NCBI RefSeq assembly: GCF_003217475.1
Contig: NZ_QJSP01000003.1
Location: forward strand, 418,908-482,907
Length of the DNA: 64,000 nt
Source: Williamsia limnetica
Lineage (GTDB): Bacteria > Actinomycetota > Actinomycetes > Mycobacteriales > Mycobacteriaceae
Direction of reading: 5' to 3'
Shown: in pieces, positions 18,266 through 26,943 of the stretch
Layout: every line of letters begins with the position of its first letter
Position numbering within the stretch: the first letter of the stretch is position 1
Translations under genes and position numbers: made by a program
The notes under the pieces: generated by a model
What the model saw: the letters and a program-made list of their open reading frames with translations, nothing else
What the model was told of the DNA's origin: nothing
Database searches by the model: none

Positions 18266-18778
18266 CGGGCACCCGTTGTGGAGACGTTGGCGAATGCGCG
18301 TGATCTGGTCTGCGGGATGCTCATGTCGTACTCGCGCTGCCGACCGATCACGTAGCGTCCAGGTGCCAAGCCGGTGGCGCTGCTCGGGGTGGATCAGGTA
18401 CGCGACCACCTCGGTGTCGACGATGCCGAGCGCCAGACGTCGAGGATCGTAGAGTTTCGACGTCCACGTGCAGCGACCCTCTTCGGCGACGAGGCTGTGG
18501 GGATTGCCTCCGGCTGCGCTGCGCAGCAATTCAACTCCCGATCGCGGTACCTGTTTGGGGATCGCGTCAGCGAACGCCGCGACCATCGGGAGAAGGTCTG
18601 CGGGGACGACGATGAGGTCGCCTTGGGCTTGCAGACCGTCGACCACCGGGATCGATACCTCTTTGTCGAGGTAGTCGAAGACGTCGAGGCCGGTGTAGGC
18701 GGTGAGATCGGAGAGGGTCATGGTGGAGTTCATGGTGGTCACCTTGGGTTGTGTTGTTGGAAAATGGTTGTGGCTCAT
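18254..18778 (-). CDS. Hypothetical protein coupled to the DUF6745 gene
   Basis: 174 aa, not recognised. The middle is mildly hydrophobic (IPVVDGLQAQGDLIVVPADLL) and the C-terminus is Arg-rich. No signal peptide is visible. The start at 18778 overlaps the stop of the upstream DUF6745 gene as ATGA, implying translational coupling. An alternative ATG at 18733 has an AAGGTG site 6 nt upstream and would give 159 aa. The two genes form an operon that converges on the TDT transporter. Confidence 0.6.
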   Translation of the reverse strand: MSHNHFPTTQPKVTTMNSTMTLSDLTAYTGLDVFDYLDKEVSIPVVDGLQAQGDLIVVPADLLPMVAAFADAIPKQVPRSGVELLRSAAGGNPHSLVAEEGRCTWTSKLYDPRRLALGIVDTEVVAYLIHPEQRHRLGTWTLRDRSAARVRHEHPADQITRIRQRLHNGCPLRR

Positions 18779-19968
18779 GTGCGGCGGACCAGCCGCGCGT
18801 AGTCGGATCCTTTGATGCCGTAGGTCCAGCCGGCGGCGTCGAGGGCGGAGGTTGTACCGTCGGGCACCGGTAGTCCGTAGCGTCGGCGGGTACCGTCGCG
18901 TTCACGGGATCCGTTCAGAACGAGCAGTATTCGTCCGTGTGGCCGCACCCGTGGCGGGGTTGCGTACAGCGCCAACGTGCCTGCATCGTTCCCGGGGTCT
19001 TGGGCCTGGTCGATCAGCGTGAGGTTGGACTCGGAAATGTAGTTTTCCCAGCCGATACGCTCGATAGCGCTCCGTCGTATCTCGACGTTGCGTTCGCGAT
19101 TGATGCGCTCGACGGTCGGATCCGTGGTCACCCATTTCGGAATGATGGTGCCGCTGACCGCGTACACCTCGTGCCCATCAGCGAAGGCAATCGCCGGGTC
19201 ACTTCGGTGGTGCAGCCGACGCTGGCCGTACCGGGCGTCCGGAGCGGGTTCTGTGAGCAGCGCGATCGGTCGCTCGGCCATCACGCAGACCTGGTCGAAC
19301 GGCCACCACCAACCGGTGGATTTTGCTATTGCACAGTGGATGTCGAGCACTTCCGCGTCTTCGGGCGAGTACTGTGCCAGTCCGAGTCGGCGGCCGACGT
19401 CACAATGCGCGATCCAGGGTGCCTCGTGTTGCCCGTACCAGGTGACGTAGCCGGAGATCGACGGGGTGATCTTGCGGATTCCTACCGCGATTCCGACGCT
19501 CACCGTGGTCTTCAGTGGGTCGCGGACCTGTTGGCGTGCTTGCGCTCTCGGTTCGGATTCTTCCTCAGGAGGCGGCGGCGGTTGCCACCCTTGTCGCCGC
19601 GGGGGTCGTGGCGGGTTGACTCGAACTTCCATGCGCCGCTTCGACGCGTTGATGACGGCCGCGATGCCGGCGTGTGCCGATTGTCGATCGCCGGTGAAGA
19701 AGGGGCCGCCCTCGGAGAGTCCACTGGTTGAGATCAGTTCCGACGCCGCAGGCGGGGACGGTACCCATACAAACTCGGGTTGAGGGTGTCCGGCCAGCCG
19801 ATACAGCTGGGAGACAGCTGCTTCCGCAGCGGCTCGTTCACTCGGTCCGGTGGCCAACGCAGCAGCCAGCCACTCCGCGTGGACGGCAGCGATGGTGCGG
19901 TGGTGCTCTGAATCGAACTCGACATGCTCATGGTCCCCGAGAATCGGCGACCCGAATGCGGCGCTCAC
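18775..19968 (-). CDS. DUF6745-type protein
   Basis: 397 aa. The last 150 residues have the layout of the actinobacterial DUF6745 domain: CVMAERPIALLTEP, then DPAIAFADGHEVYAVSGTIIPKW, then an Asp-rich WENYISESNLTLIDQAQDPGN block before ATPPRVRPHGRILLVL. A Pro-rich linker near residue 125 separates this from an Ala-rich N-terminal half. The function of the domain is unknown. It is transcribed away from the 26-bp palindrome at 20091-20116. Confidence 0.65.
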   Translation of the reverse strand: MSAAFGSPILGDHEHVEFDSEHHRTIAAVHAEWLAAALATGPSERAAAEAAVSQLYRLAGHPQPEFVWVPSPPAASELISTSGLSEGGPFFTGDRQSAHAGIAAVINASKRRMEVRVNPPRPPRRQGWQPPPPPEEESEPRAQARQQVRDPLKTTVSVGIAVGIRKITPSISGYVTWYGQHEAPWIAHCDVGRRLGLAQYSPEDAEVLDIHCAIAKSTGWWWPFDQVCVMAERPIALLTEPAPDARYGQRRLHHRSDPAIAFADGHEVYAVSGTIIPKWVTTDPTVERINRERNVEIRRSAIERIGWENYISESNLTLIDQAQDPGNDAGTLALYATPPRVRPHGRILLVLNGSRERDGTRRRYGLPVPDGTTSALDAAGWTYGIKGSDYARLVRRT

Positions 19969-20090
19969 GGATGCGTGGCGGAATCCGCCTTTCCTGTAGT
20001 CATGTTCTCCAGAGTGACAGGCGCAGCGCGAGTGCGCAAGAGGTACAGGCGTCTTCGGGCCGATCGCCGGCCATACCGGCTTTCCGTGAC

Positions 20091-20116
20091 GCTGCCGGTG
20101 TTACAACACCGGCAGC
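20091..20116. promoter_or_regulatory. 26-bp perfect palindrome between divergent genes
   Basis: The arm GCTGCCGGTGTT (20091-20102) is repeated in perfect inverted form at 20105-20116 with only two bases between. With so short a loop, a DNA operator for a dimeric regulator is more likely than a terminator. It lies 123 bp before the DUF6745 start and 75 bp before the AlbA_2 gene. Confidence 0.6.
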
Positions 20117-20190
20117 TGGCAAGAACCCCGGCACCGATGACGACGCACCGGTCCACGCGCTAACTCGTGGCGTCAGGGATACTGTCCACC

Positions 20191-21087
20191 GTGCACCAGT
20201 CCAATGCTCCGATCGACACCACGCTCCACATCGCCACCCCTGTGTGGGCTACCGCGGCGGCGTTGGTGATCGTGCTGGTGCTGGCGTGGGGTTTCAGTTC
20301 CGTGGCCCGCTGGCTGGTGCGGCATCGGGCCCGGTTGAACGCCACCACCGGGATGTTCCTGTCGATTCTCGGCTCTGCGGTCGGCCTGTTCATCGCCGGC
20401 GCGATCGATCCGGACCTGAAGGTGTGGAGCGTGCTCACCGTGGTGCTCGCGCTGGTGTCGTCGATTCTCAGCGTCACCGTGTACGCCGCCGTTGCAGCGC
20501 ACTTCCAGAGGTCGGAACACGCGACCGTCAGCTCGCTGCTGGCAGCCGGCGAGTCCGCTCAGGTGGAGTTCAAATCGACAGCCCGGGTCAACCTCCACAC
20601 CGGTGAGCGCGACGCCAAGATGGAGCAGGTCATCGTCAAAACCGTCTCGGCGTTCCTCAACGGCGACGGCGGCAACCTGCTCATCGGCGTCGACGACGAG
20701 GGCAACCCTCTTGGTCTCGACCCCGACTTCGGCACCCTGCGGCACCCCGACGCCGACCGCTTCGAGCTGTGGCTCCGCGATCTGCTGACCACCACGCTGG
20801 GCCAGAGCACCGCGGCCATCGTCGGAGTCGCGATCGAGGCTGTGCCTACCGACGACGGGGACCGCCAGGTCTGCCGGGTCACCTGTCCCCCGTCGCCGCG
20901 GCCGGTGTATCTGAAGCCGGCGACGAAGAACTCGACCACCGAGTTCTGGTTGCGCACAGGAAACTCGAGCCGCCAACTCAGCGTTGATCAGGCGGCGGAG
21001 TACGTGATGCACCGGTGGCCGCTCGGGGCCGGACGGTCGGTGGCGGCGCAAATTCGGGCTGCCGTGCGGTTCTCGGCGGATAGTTAG
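20191..21087 (+). CDS. Membrane-anchored AlbA_2 (Schlafen-type) domain protein
   Basis: 298 aa from a GTG at 20191; a GTG at 20167 in the same frame would add 8 residues. Three hydrophobic helices occupy about residues 15-40, 52-72 and 75-100. Then comes a soluble domain starting AAGESAQVEFKSTARV with KTVSAFLNGDGGNLLIGVDDEGNPLGL, the signature of the AlbA_2/divergent AAA_4 (Schlafen) fold. Such domains bind nucleic acid or nucleotides; some Schlafens cut RNA. A membrane-fused form suggests sensing or a toxin/defence role, which is inference. The 3' end overlaps the methyltransferase gene by 4 nt. Confidence 0.7.
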   Translation: MHQSNAPIDTTLHIATPVWATAAALVIVLVLAWGFSSVARWLVRHRARLNATTGMFLSILGSAVGLFIAGAIDPDLKVWSVLTVVLALVSSILSVTVYAAVAAHFQRSEHATVSSLLAAGESAQVEFKSTARVNLHTGERDAKMEQVIVKTVSAFLNGDGGNLLIGVDDEGNPLGLDPDFGTLRHPDADRFELWLRDLLTTTLGQSTAAIVGVAIEAVPTDDGDRQVCRVTCPPSPRPVYLKPATKNSTTEFWLRTGNSSRQLSVDQAAEYVMHRWPLGAGRSVAAQIRAAVRFSADS

Positions 21088-22127
21088 TCGGCTGCGCTCC
21101 TGCTGAGGCTCATGATCGCGAGGCGCCATTCGAAGCCCACTGCAGTGTCCTCGCCGATGGCGGCGGTCAGTCGCTCGGTGAACAGTTCGTGCTCGATCGC
21201 CGCGCGGTCTTCGCTGGGGATGGCAGCAAGCAGGGACGGACCGAACGACACCCGGATGGCTTCGGCGACGTCGCGGGCGTACTGCGCACGGTCGCCGTCC
21301 ACATTCTGCTCGGCGATTGGATCGCCGAGGACGACTTCGTCAAAGTGGTCAAGTGTGAAGTCGGCGTGCGGGAATGGCGCCTGCCACTCGGCAGCGGTGC
21401 GGTACCACGCCGGGATGGGCGTGAGCGATGTCGCGGGCAGACGACCGGCCTCAACCATGTCCCCGGCGACAAGGCGGAGTGTCGTCATCACGCTTTCGGC
21501 CCCGCTGTTTCCGGCCGGGTCAGCCGACCCGACCACGATGATCAGCCGCGCTCCCGGCACCAATTCGCGGCCCCTTGCGTCGAGGAACCGGGCCCAGTCG
21601 TCGGCCGCCTGCTGAGCCCAGCGGTCGCGCTGAGACTGGGACCCGTCGGTGTACCAAATCCCGTCGAGCGGCCCCGGAGCCGCGCTGAGCCAATGCAGGG
21701 CAATCGAGCTCCACCCGAGCGAGACCGAGTGCGGGGGAAGAATGTGTTGGTAGAACGATTCCCCGACCGCGCTGGTGTAGATATTGGATCCGGTATAGGT
21801 GCCGGGATCGGCTGCGACGGTGGCGAACAGCGAGCTGAAGTCGTTCTGTGGGAGGTCGGTGTGGACCACACTGATCGGCGTATCGGCCGAGTTCACGCGG
21901 CGCATCACCTCGATCGCGGCGCGCATGGGGGCCAGAGAGTTTCGACCCTCCGAGCATCCGTAGTCGGCGATCGTCAGGAGCCCGCCGGAGGTCGGTGGCG
22001 CTACTGCAGCTGCCTCGCGAAGCAGTGGGAAGGCACGTGCCGCGGCGCTCAATTGCGCCGTTGAGTGCTCGTTGTACTGCCCGCCGCCTGCCATCGTCTC
22101 TGGGTGCGTCATCATGCGATTGTCCAT
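21084..22127 (-). CDS. SABATH-like SAM-dependent carboxyl methyltransferase
   Basis: 347 aa. The features of this family, first known from plants, are all visible: IADYGCSEGRNSL (SAM-binding motif I, near residue 53), VVHTDLPQNDFSSLF, and SLGWSSIALHWLS, which corresponds to the plant SSYSLMWLS segment. The family transfers methyl from SAM to carboxyl groups of small acids such as salicylate, jasmonate or fatty acids, making volatile esters. The start is the first ATG; others at residues 5 and 6 are possible. It seems monocistronic. Confidence 0.8.
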   Translation of the reverse strand: MDNRMMTHPETMAGGGQYNEHSTAQLSAAARAFPLLREAAAVAPPTSGGLLTIADYGCSEGRNSLAPMRAAIEVMRRVNSADTPISVVHTDLPQNDFSSLFATVAADPGTYTGSNIYTSAVGESFYQHILPPHSVSLGWSSIALHWLSAAPGPLDGIWYTDGSQSQRDRWAQQAADDWARFLDARGRELVPGARLIIVVGSADPAGNSGAESVMTTLRLVAGDMVEAGRLPATSLTPIPAWYRTAAEWQAPFPHADFTLDHFDEVVLGDPIAEQNVDGDRAQYARDVAEAIRVSFGPSLLAAIPSEDRAAIEHELFTERLTAAIGEDTAVGFEWRLAIMSLSRSAAD

Positions 22128-22227
22128 CGATCAACAGGCTCTTGGTAATGGAACGCCGAGGAACTCTGTCCGGCTGACCCTCAGCTCACTCGTCAGTGGC
22201 GTCGGCTGCGTGAGGACAACCACAGGC

Positions 22228-22512
22228 TCACGTCACAAGGTCGCGTAGGAGTTCGGATAGATACCAATTCAGCCCGAGCAGAGGGATGGTCGCCAGTCCG
22301 GTCAGTAGGCCCGCTGCGATTCGGCGCTGGCGTCCGTCCAGCGGGATCATGAGCAGTCCGCCTCCCAACGCCAAGAGGCCAACAAATAGCATCAGCCCAG
22401 GAGCGAACAGCGCTACGGAAGCCGCGAACCCGACGACTACGGCACCGGCCGCATACGCGCTCTCGATGCCGTACCAGCGCTCACTGTCTGATTCTGTTCG
22501 TTTGTCAGCCAT
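22228..22512 (-). CDS. Small two- or three-helix membrane protein
   Basis: 94 aa, not recognised. A charged start (MADKRTESDSERW) is followed by Ala/Gly/Leu-rich helices near residues 18-42, 44-58 and 65-82. Its ATG at 22512 overlaps the end of the broken frame upstream (TGA at 22505-22507) by 8 nt, so the two were probably translated together. No function can be inferred. Confidence 0.55.
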   Translation of the reverse strand: MADKRTESDSERWYGIESAYAAGAVVVGFAASVALFAPGLMLFVGLLALGGGLLMIPLDGRQRRIAAGLLTGLATIPLLGLNWYLSELLRDLVT

Positions 22513-22810
22513 AGATCACAACCGACAAGACGTACAGCACACCGACCACGGCGCTTAGCATCGCCATCATCGCGGAAGAGCGGCGCGCGACCCGCTTGCG
22601 CAGGGTCATCATCAAGACGGAAGCGACAATTCCTGAGGTACAGAGGAATACGAGCGATTCAAGGAAAGGCCGCGCCGACTACTCTCCCGCAAGGTATGAA
22701 CGGTTCAGTTGGACGACTACAACGCACAGGAAACTGCCGCCGAAAACAACTGTCCATGTCGGCAACGCCCAGCCGCCGTCGCCTGTATTTCCCCGAGAGC
22801 GCGACTTCAT
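22505..22810 (-). pseudogene. Small membrane protein frame interrupted by an in-frame amber codon
   Basis: An ATG at 22810 opens 43 codons (MKSRSRGNTGDGGWALPTW, then a hydrophobic VVFGGSFLCVVVVQL), ending at TAG (22679-22681). The same frame then continues for 57 sense codons with two more hydrophobic helices (around LVFLCTSGIVASVLM and MLSAVVGVLYVLSVVI) to TGA at 22505-22507. Read through, this is a plausible 101-residue three-helix protein. It could be a nonsense-mutated gene, a sequencing error, or two small proteins. Confidence 0.5.
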
Positions 22811-22880
22811 CTCGGCACCGCCACGGAGAGGTGGTTACATCCGCGCCCGTGTTCTTCGCACCGGGGGCTTTTTCGTTCGC

Positions 22881-23444
22881 TCACGTGCTCCGCCGATCTT
22901 CCAGGCGGCACGGTGTTGTCGTCGCGATGAGCGCGGCTTTTCGGCTACCGAAAGTGACTGATGCGCCATCGTGGCCGCTCAGCATCACGTCATGGCTGCC
23001 GGGGCGATCCTGGCGGGTCGTCAGGGTGGTCAATCCGAACTCGGCGGCAACCGATTGAACCGCAGCCGAAGCCGGCGACCACTTGTCTGCGGGAATCGGA
23101 ACCGATGACACCAACATCGTTGTCGAGATCACGAATCCGTCGCTCTCGGCCAGATCGCCCGAGCAGGCCATCTTACCTACGCTTTGGCCCTCTTCCCACA
23201 TCATCTCGGGTGCGACTTTCTCGACCGCGGCTGCGATCCGCCACGCGAACGCCTCGTACTCGGCGGCGACTTGCTCAAGACGGGGCAGTCTCGCTAACCG
23301 CCGGTTCATCTCATCGATCTTGTCTGTCGAGTCAGCCGCCGCATCTACCTGGTTGGCTACCCCATCAAGCGCGCAACCAGGCAATGCGAACGCCATTATC
23401 CATAGGACGGCAGCGACTTTTGCGGCACATGCCCGCTGCCTCAT
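22881..23444 (-). CDS. LppA-like lipoprotein
   Basis: 187 aa. The start is the ATG at 23444 because it begins a classical lipoprotein signal: MRQRACAAKVAAVLW followed by FALPGC with Cys24 as the lipidation site. The mature part has RRLARLPRLEQVAAEYEAF and WEEGQSVGKMACSGDL, which resemble mycobacterial LppA. The role of that family is unknown. The frame continues open to 23504 but without a signal-like sequence. The 305 bases up to the HNH gene hold no other gene that I can support. Confidence 0.6.
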   Translation of the reverse strand: MRQRACAAKVAAVLWIMAFALPGCALDGVANQVDAAADSTDKIDEMNRRLARLPRLEQVAAEYEAFAWRIAAAVEKVAPEMMWEEGQSVGKMACSGDLAESDGFVISTTMLVSSVPIPADKWSPASAAVQSVAAEFGLTTLTTRQDRPGSHDVMLSGHDGASVTFGSRKAALIATTTPCRLEDRRST

Positions 23445-23749
23445 CACCGCTCCAAACCGCCCAAGCGATGCTCCGCGACATCCATGGACTTCCTCAATCG
23501 TCACAACAAGTCCTTAGACGTCTAATGCGGCGACCCGGTTCCGGCATCGGTTACCCGCCACTCAGCGAGCCGTCGCCTATGTGCTGCAGCAGTCGCCGCT
23601 CGCCCTGGGGGTCAGTAATCAGCCTCTCGCACCTCGATCGCTGGAGTAAGCGTCGTCTCCCGGTAACACTCGGGGTCCGGGCAGCTATATCCGGCTGAGT
23701 GCCGCAACTCCCCCTCGCGGCTCCCACCCGAAAGGCCACCCCCTCCGCG

Positions 23750-24889
23750 ATGTCTGATCCATTTGCCATGCCCACCAATTGCGACCGTCCACCGGCCCCG
23801 CAGCCTCCGAAGAAGCGCAGGTGGCCATGGGTGGCCGGAGGGCTGGTCGCAGTGCTCGTGGCGCTCGGCACCATTGGTGCGGTGACCGAAGACGAGAAGC
23901 CGGCCACGGTCGCCGACACGGCGCCTGCTCCACCCAGCACAACCACGATGACGGTCACCGCACCGGCGACAACGACGGAGAAGGCGCTCCCGGTCGCGAC
24001 GCCAGTCGCGCAGGTGACGGCTGCTCCCGGTGCCAACGCTGCGATGACGAAGCTGAATGCGCTGGCGGTCAAAGGCCGCGCCCCGAAGACCGGCTACGAC
24101 CGCGGCCTCTTCGGCGAGGCCTGGACCGACGCCGTGTCCGTCGAAGGTGGACGCAACGGGTGCGACACGCGCAACGACATCCTGCGCCGGGACCTGACGC
24201 AGATCGTCTTCAAGGCGGGATCGCAGGGGTGCGCGGTGCAGACCGGCGTCCTCGCTGACCCGTACACCGGCACGTCGATCGACTTCCTCCGCGGCCAGGA
24301 CACCTCCAGTGCTGTACAGATCGACCACGTCGTCGCGCTCTCCGATGCCTGGCAGAAGGGCGCCCAGCAACTCAGCCCCGCCAAGCGCATCGACTTCGCC
24401 AACGACCCTCGCAACCTGCAAGCCACCGACGGACCGACCAATCAGCAGAAGAGCGACGGCGACGCCGCCACCTGGTTGCCGCCGAGCAAGTCGTACCGCT
24501 GCACCTATGTGGCCCGGCAAGTGGACGTGAAGTCCGCGTACCAGTTATGGGTCACGCAGGCCGAGAAGGATGCGATTGCAAGCGTTCTCAGCTCCTGCGG
24601 TGCCACGATGCCCGAAACGCCGGTCATTGCCGAAACCGAGACCGCCACCCCGATTCCGAGAACGTCGACTCCGGCACCGGTTCGCCCAGCGAATACGCCT
24701 CCCCCGGCTCCCGCGTACACACCACCGCCGGAGCCGGTCTACACACCACCGGCCGTCGTCGATGCGCCGGTCTCGTACGCGAACTGTTCTGCGGTCCGCG
24801 CTGCGGGCGCGGCTCCGATCTACGCGGGACAGCCCGGGTACAGCAGCAAGCTCGATCGGGATGGCGACGGGGTGGCCTGCGAGACATAG
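23750..24889 (+). CDS. Secreted or anchored HNH nuclease (GmrSD-C/DUF1524 type) with Excalibur domain
   Basis: 379 aa from the ATG at 23750. A short cytoplasmic Pro/Lys-rich tail leads to one membrane helix (about 26-46), then a Thr-rich linker. The nuclease core shows QIDHVVALSDAW, NDPRNLQATDGPTNQQKSD and a final WLPP, the DHxxxL...N...K pattern of His-Me nucleases of the DUF1524 kind. A Pro-rich spacer follows, then an Excalibur calcium-binding domain with YANCSAVRAAG and LDRDGDGVACE. It is likely exported for extracellular DNA degradation. It ends at the hairpin at 24946. Confidence 0.85.
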   Translation: MSDPFAMPTNCDRPPAPQPPKKRRWPWVAGGLVAVLVALGTIGAVTEDEKPATVADTAPAPPSTTTMTVTAPATTTEKALPVATPVAQVTAAPGANAAMTKLNALAVKGRAPKTGYDRGLFGEAWTDAVSVEGGRNGCDTRNDILRRDLTQIVFKAGSQGCAVQTGVLADPYTGTSIDFLRGQDTSSAVQIDHVVALSDAWQKGAQQLSPAKRIDFANDPRNLQATDGPTNQQKSDGDAATWLPPSKSYRCTYVARQVDVKSAYQLWVTQAEKDAIASVLSSCGATMPETPVIAETETATPIPRTSTPAPVRPANTPPPAPAYTPPPEPVYTPPAVVDAPVSYANCSAVRAAGAAPIYAGQPGYSSKLDRDGDGVACET

Positions 24890-24945
24890 TCTCTCTTGCG
24901 CCGCTCCCTTTCGCATCCTCCCAAGCAGGATGGTTCCGAACTAAA

Positions 24946-24978
24946 CCAGCCCGCCAATCTGGAAGGTAGGCGGGCTGG
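24946..24978. terminator. Bidirectional terminator hairpin
   Basis: CCAGCCCGCC (24946-24955) pairs perfectly over 10 bp with GGCGGGCTGG (24969-24978) around a 13-nt loop. It sits between the ends of two convergent genes. Confidence 0.75.
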
Positions 24979-24986
24979 GTTGCGGA

Positions 24987-26180
24987 TTAATACGGAGGCC
25001 AGAGCGCAACCTCGCTACGGTAGTCCCCCGTCACATGTGGGTCCGGCAGAACGGTGATTGAAGTCCACTCAACCGGCAGCGTTGCGGACCATGAGGTGCG
25101 CGTCAGGCCCGGCGCGCTATGCAAGGCTGGGCTTCTAATTTCACGCGTTGTATTATTTACAATGGTAATCGCATGAACTGACGGTCCAACATCTCCCGAC
25201 ACCACCCACTCGCCTCGCAACAGGCTCAGCGGACTCGCAGTAATTAATGGATTGCCATCCGTGTCAAGCAGACTTGTTCTGTAAATACCCTGCTCGAGCA
25301 GGCCATGTATGCGAAGGACGAACTCAACGTAGCCATCGCCCTCGTTGCACTTCTCAGCCGCTGCTGCCATTTTCGCCCTGCTCACGTCCCCGTCCGCCGA
25401 ACTGAGCGAACCGATGGACGAGAGCAACATGGCGATCCCCTGCTCGTCGGTGATAAACCACTGCCCGGTCGACTGACCGACGCCAACGGTACGAGCAAGC
25501 CTAGCCCGCGCAAGTCGACGCTCGATCACACGGAACCATCTGGGCCGTTGCAAGTCTTCAGCGATCACAAGCGCGAGCGCGAACGACCTGTCGACACCGT
25601 GCTCAAGCGCCAATCGGTCCACCATTGGCTTATACCGCCGCCGCGCAAGGTCGATCGAGTTCGAGTTCACCGCGACATCCTTAGACGTCGCACTTTGAAT
25701 GAACACACCAACGCAAACAACTATCAGCGCTGTAACTATTGCCGTCGTAAAGTCTCGCCATTGCGGCAGGGTGGTACCGAACAACGGGGCTAACCAAACT
25801 GCGATTGCTAGAAAGCACACCGACACTAGCAACACTGCAGCCTGGAGCACATACCACGACTTTTCGCGTCGCGGACCCGGGTTTGTATACGGATTTATTC
25901 GGACAACCGAAATTACGAGGTGCCCCACACCGATACACAAAGCGACCGCCAAACGCTCCGTCACGTTTGAGAGATAACCCATCGCACACAGGGACGCTAC
26001 GAAGAGTGGCAGGAAGCGGAACGACAGATACGAGAACGTCGTCTTCGATACTCGAGCCCCGATAGCATCGTCTAGGAGGTAGTAGCTTGACGGCCACTTC
26101 GTACTAGCCGCCAAGTAGAACAGGTAGATGGCAGCTAGCGCCGCGGACGCTCGAACCAGGACGTCAGCCCAAATAGTCAT
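24987..26180 (-). CDS. Five-helix membrane protein with a large cytoplasmic C-terminal domain, unknown
   Basis: 397 aa from the ATG at 26180 (MTIWADVLVRASAAL). Hydrophobic helices lie at about 7-26, 52-72, 78-94, 110-133 and 144-162. The rest (about 165-397) is soluble. Within it, a helical stretch LALEHGVDRSFALALVIAEDLQRP followed by ARTVGVGQ is vaguely like a lysozyme-fold transglycosylase core (Glu in IAED, then GxxQ), but the match is weak. Codon use is more AT-rich than the nar region, so recent acquisition is plausible. No neighbour explains its role. Confidence 0.55.
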   Translation of the reverse strand: MTIWADVLVRASAALAAIYLFYLAASTKWPSSYYLLDDAIGARVSKTTFSYLSFRFLPLFVASLCAMGYLSNVTERLAVALCIGVGHLVISVVRINPYTNPGPRREKSWYVLQAAVLLVSVCFLAIAVWLAPLFGTTLPQWRDFTTAIVTALIVVCVGVFIQSATSKDVAVNSNSIDLARRRYKPMVDRLALEHGVDRSFALALVIAEDLQRPRWFRVIERRLARARLARTVGVGQSTGQWFITDEQGIAMLLSSIGSLSSADGDVSRAKMAAAAEKCNEGDGYVEFVLRIHGLLEQGIYRTSLLDTDGNPLITASPLSLLRGEWVVSGDVGPSVHAITIVNNTTREIRSPALHSAPGLTRTSWSATLPVEWTSITVLPDPHVTGDYRSEVALWPPY

Positions 26181-26379
26181 GAATCTCCGAAGGTTGATCA
26201 AAAAGGGTTTGAGGAATGATTGCGCGGGCTCCCGCCATAGCTGGCAGCCCCATTCGACGACGCGACCTACTCCTCGACCGCGACAATCGACGAAAGTGCG
26301 AGACAACAGATCTGGCTGATCTTGCCGATAGCGAATTCGCGAGTAGTTACTCTGCCGTCAAAGTTCCTCGAGAGTTATC

Positions 26380-26615
26380 AGACCGTGTGAATGCACACGC
26401 CACTAGCGCGGCTCAAGTATTCGCTGGACGACCTAACGAGTCCATACCTTCTCGCAGTTGCGAGCGACTTGGGAACTGCCCGTCGCAGCCCGGTGAACAA
26501 TACGCGGCTGGCCGCCCCTTTCGCGACGCAGATCAACCAGGTCGACAGGACCTTGCCCTCGCGATCGCTTACGACGATCTGGTGGTCGCGGATGCCCCAC
26601 GCATTTGTACATCAC
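26380..26615 (-). pseudogene. Decayed copy of the LuxR-type mini-regulator at 31980-32240
   Basis: On the minus strand one frame reads VSDREGKVLSTWLICVAKG and continues AASRVLFTGLRR, matching LSEREVEVLRTWLICDTKE and AGRALFIGAA of the intact gene. The start region is conserved too (ATGTAC following TCCGTG), but that ATG is in a different frame from the matching protein, so there is at least one frameshift. The DNA match extends past the start through the upstream region to about 26790. The rest of the 763-base gap (26181-26943) holds no other gene I can support. Confidence 0.7.
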
Positions 26616-26943
26616 GGATCCGATCTATTCTTCTGTGACGACCGGGAGGTGCCATCAGCCAATGAGGAGAGCGTAGCGAGGGGGTACGACAATCAGCTCC
26701 GTCCCTGAGCGACGATCTTCCTCCCAGGCGTTTCGTTTTAGACGTACGATCGAGCGAACGTGGTCGATCGCCGATCACTGCTAACCCTCCGCGCACGTGA
26801 CGGTGGCGGCGCTGCAAACTTCCGGCGCATCGTATTGTGTTCATGCCGCCCGCGATGGACGTCGTAAGTGGGCAACGGGTTGCGCAAGATGGGCGGCAAC
26901 TCCCCGAGAGGTTAGCTTACGGACGATCAGCTCCAGGACCCCG

